Origin: Buchnera aphidicola (Cinara curvipes)
GTDB taxonomy: Bacteria > Pseudomonadota > Gammaproteobacteria > Enterobacterales > Enterobacteriaceae
NCBI RefSeq assembly: GCF_900698915.1
Contig: NZ_LR217710.1
Span: 62,001 to 126,000 of the forward strand
Length of the DNA stretch: 64,000 bases
Direction of reading: 5' to 3'
In this document: piece by piece, positions 62,219 to 64,000 of the stretch
Layout: each line of letters begins with the position of its first letter
Numbering within the stretch: position 1 is the stretch's first letter
Translations under genes and position numbers: made by a program
Notes under the pieces: model-generated
Databases searched by the model: none
Seen by the model: the letters and a program-made list of their open reading frames with translations, nothing else
What the model was told of the DNA's origin: nothing

Positions 62219-62725
62219 ATGGTTGTTATATTTTATTTATTAAGTTTTTTATCTATTTTTTTTTCTTTTCTAATTATGATTAGTAATAATCCGATTTATT
62301 CTTTATTATATTTAATTTTATTAATATTTTCTATTTCTGGTATTTTTTTTACCTTAGGTTCTATTTTTTTAGGAACTATAGAGATAATTATTTATGCTGG
62401 CGCAATTATGGTTTTATTTATTTTTGTTGTAATGTTAATAAAGAATAATATACGTAATTCAACGATTTTATTGAATCAATCAAATAATTTTTATGACATG
62501 TTTTCATATACATGTACTTTTTTTATTTTATTTATTTTATTTATTCAATTTATTAGTGAAAAGAAAAAAATTTTATTTTTTAAAATTTTTTTAATAAAAG
62601 ATACTGGTATTTTGTTGTTTAGCAAATATATTTTTTTAATAGAATTTATATCGTTATTACTATTATCTTCAGTATTTTTAGTGTATTTTTTTATAAAAAA
62701 AATAAATTTTATTTTTAATTCTTAA
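62219..62725 (+). CDS. nuoJ: NADH-quinone oxidoreductase subunit J
   Basis: Membrane subunit with five predicted helices. 168 residues. NPIYSLLYLILLIFSISGIFFTLG and EIIIYAGAIMVLFIFVVMLI are the conserved helices, the second containing the pi-bulge TM3 and its Glu. The C-terminal third is rich in Phe/Ile and diverged. It is shorter than E. coli NuoJ (184). Confidence 0.95.
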   Translation: MVVIFYLLSFLSIFFSFLIMISNNPIYSLLYLILLIFSISGIFFTLGSIFLGTIEIIIYAGAIMVLFIFVVMLIKNNIRNSTILLNQSNNFYDMFSYTCTFFILFILFIQFISEKKKILFFKIFLIKDTGILLFSKYIFLIEFISLLLLSSVFLVYFFIKKINFIFNS

Positions 62726-62745
62726 TAAGGAAAATATATAAATTT

Positions 62746-63048
62746 ATGTTGTTATTAAATTATGGGATTTTAATACCTATTGTTTTATTTACAGTTGGAA
62801 TTTTTTCATTATTAAAACATAAAAATTTAATATTTATATTAATAAGTTTAGAAATATTAACTAATTCAGTAGCATTAGCAATAGTTTTAGTAGGTCATTA
62901 TTGGAATCAACATGATAGTCAAATCATGTATATATTAATTATTACCGTTGCAGCTATAGAAGCAAGTATAATGTTAGCAATTTTTCTAAAAATATATCAA
63001 CAGTATAAAACTTTAGATATATGTAAATTAAGTGAGACCTATAAATGA
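62746..63048 (+). CDS. nuoK: NADH-quinone oxidoreductase subunit K
   Basis: Small membrane subunit with three helices, 100 residues as in E. coli. The two buried glutamates of the proton path are present: one in ILISLEILTNSVALAIV and one in VAAIEASIMLAIFLKI. Its TGA overlaps the nuoL ATG by four bases (ATGA). Confidence 0.97.
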   Translation: MLLLNYGILIPIVLFTVGIFSLLKHKNLIFILISLEILTNSVALAIVLVGHYWNQHDSQIMYILIITVAAIEASIMLAIFLKIYQQYKTLDICKLSETYK

Positions 63049-64000
63049 ATTTAATTTATTATATTGGAATATTTCCATTATTTAGTTTTTTTTTATTAAT
63101 TTTTTTACAAAGATTTCTTTTAAAAAAGTTTGTTTCAATAATTAGTATATTTTCTATAGTAATGTCTTTTTTTTTATTTTTATATGTTATATATGATTAT
63201 ATTAATATGTATAGTAAATCAAAAGTTTTTTTTATTCCTTTATTACATTGGATAACTATAAATAATTATAGAATTGAGTTAAATTTTATAGTAGATTTTT
63301 TTTCTTTGTCTATGTTGGGAACGGTAATATTGATTAGTTTTTGTGTGTATTTATATTCTTTATGGTATATGAACGATTCTTTAGAATATACTAAATATTT
63401 TATATATATGAATTTATTTATCTCTTTTATGATGTTTTTTATTTTAACTAGTAATTTAGTTACTATGTTTTGTATTTGGGAGTTAGTAGGAATTTGTTCA
63501 TATTTATTAATAGGTTTTTATTTTAAAAAAGAAAAAAATGGATATTTTGCTATTAAATCTTTTTTAATGACTCGATTAGGTGACATATTTTTTTTAATTG
63601 CTATATTTTTAATTTTATTAAATTTTAAAACTACAGATTTTTTTATATTGAAATATCTTACTAAAGAAATTATGTTTTTAAATTATCATACTAGTTATTT
63701 GTTTTGGATTTCCTTTTGTTTATTTATTGCTTCGATAGGAAAATCCGCTCAAATACCATTGTATACATGGTTGATAGGCGCTATGGTTGGTCCAACACCT
63801 GCATCAGCTTTAATTCATGCTGCTACCATGGTTACTATGGGAGTCTATTTAATTATTCGAGTTCATTTTTTGTTTTTTTTTAATGTTCATATAACATATA
63901 TACTTTCTATAATTGGGTGTTGCACACTTTTAATATCCAGTTTTTCTGCTATTTTTGAAACAAATATTAAACGTATTTTAGCTTTTTCTACTATTAGTCA
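63045..64000 (+). CDS. nuoL: NADH-quinone oxidoreductase subunit L, 5' part (runs off the window)
   Basis: Antiporter-like proton-pumping subunit. The first 318 codons are present, open to the last base. FCIWELVGICSYLLIGFYF carries the conserved TM5 Glu; GKSAQIPLYTWLIGAMVGPTPASALIHAATMVTMGVYLIIR carries the TM7 Lys and the broken-helix motif; ending IKRILAFSTIS matches E. coli. The ATG overlaps the nuoK stop. The C-terminal half, with the lateral helix, lies outside the window, so its integrity cannot be judged. Confidence 0.95.
   Translation, partial: MNLIYYIGIFPLFSFFLLIFLQRFLLKKFVSIISIFSIVMSFFLFLYVIYDYINMYSKSKVFFIPLLHWITINNYRIELNFIVDFFSLSMLGTVILISFCVYLYSLWYMNDSLEYTKYFIYMNLFISFMMFFILTSNLVTMFCIWELVGICSYLLIGFYFKKEKNGYFAIKSFLMTRLGDIFFLIAIFLILLNFKTTDFFILKYLTKEIMFLNYHTSYLFWISFCLFIASIGKSAQIPLYTWLIGAMVGPTPASALIHAATMVTMGVYLIIRVHFLFFFNVHITYILSIIGCCTLLISSFSAIFETNIKRILAFSTIS

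Noticed and set aside
1-64000. CRISPR arrays, insertion sequences, prophage or defence genes
   Set aside because: No regularly spaced repeats, transposase, integrase or nuclease-cluster genes were found on either strand; every sizeable frame belongs to a core gene or its shadow.

Overview
This window is a gene-dense, extremely AT-rich stretch of a reduced gammaproteobacterial genome. Gene content, gene order and enterobacterial-type protein sequences point to Buchnera aphidicola, the obligate aphid endosymbiont, probably a lineage with more gene loss than the best-known pea-aphid strain. The strain cannot be named from sequence alone. There are no insertion sequences, prophages, CRISPR arrays or other mobile DNA. 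Intergenic spacers are almost pure A/T and most genes are close to full family length.

Layout. 1-1626: the 3' end of pmbA/tldE, the RNase P RNA gene rnpB, and rsmI, whose reading frame is broken at an A10 tract. 1929-10056: fabB, talA, tktB and dapE on the plus strand, then dapA and aroC on the minus strand. 10351-18411: smrB, then the complete histidine operon hisGDCBHAFI. 18503-24719: gnd and metG, then tilS with an upstream tRNA-Val(GAC), then tyrS and sufA. 25772-33898: aroH, then thrS-infC-rpmI-rplT-pheS-pheT-ihfA, the conserved translation and IHF cluster. 34294-40052: glyQ-glyS, nfo, rplY and rsmA. 40209-48620: carA-carB, dapB and ileS, all on the minus strand. 49011-52526: rpsT, then dnaK-dnaJ with a very good sigma-32 type heat-shock promoter. 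52926-64000: nuoA-B-CD-E-F-G-H-I-J-K and the start of nuoL, cut by the window end.

How it works together. The retained metabolism fits a nutritional symbiont: histidine (his operon), lysine/diaminopimelate (dapA, dapB, dapE), the shikimate pathway (aroH, aroC), and carbamoyl phosphate for arginine and pyrimidines (carAB). The pentose phosphate genes (gnd, tktB, talA) supply NADPH, ribose-5-phosphate and erythrose-4-phosphate to these pathways. Complex I (nuo) provides respiratory energy. The rest is core translation, RNA processing, protein folding and minimal DNA maintenance.

The most interesting signals are not a new defence or metabolic system. They are features of genome erosion: two genes whose frame is interrupted at a homopolymer (rsmI, nuoCD), several intact essential genes carrying 12-13 base A tracts, an AUA start codon for infC, a retained sigma-32 promoter, and strong hairpins at gene borders, one of which has a stop codon in its loop. 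I see no convincing undescribed biological system here.
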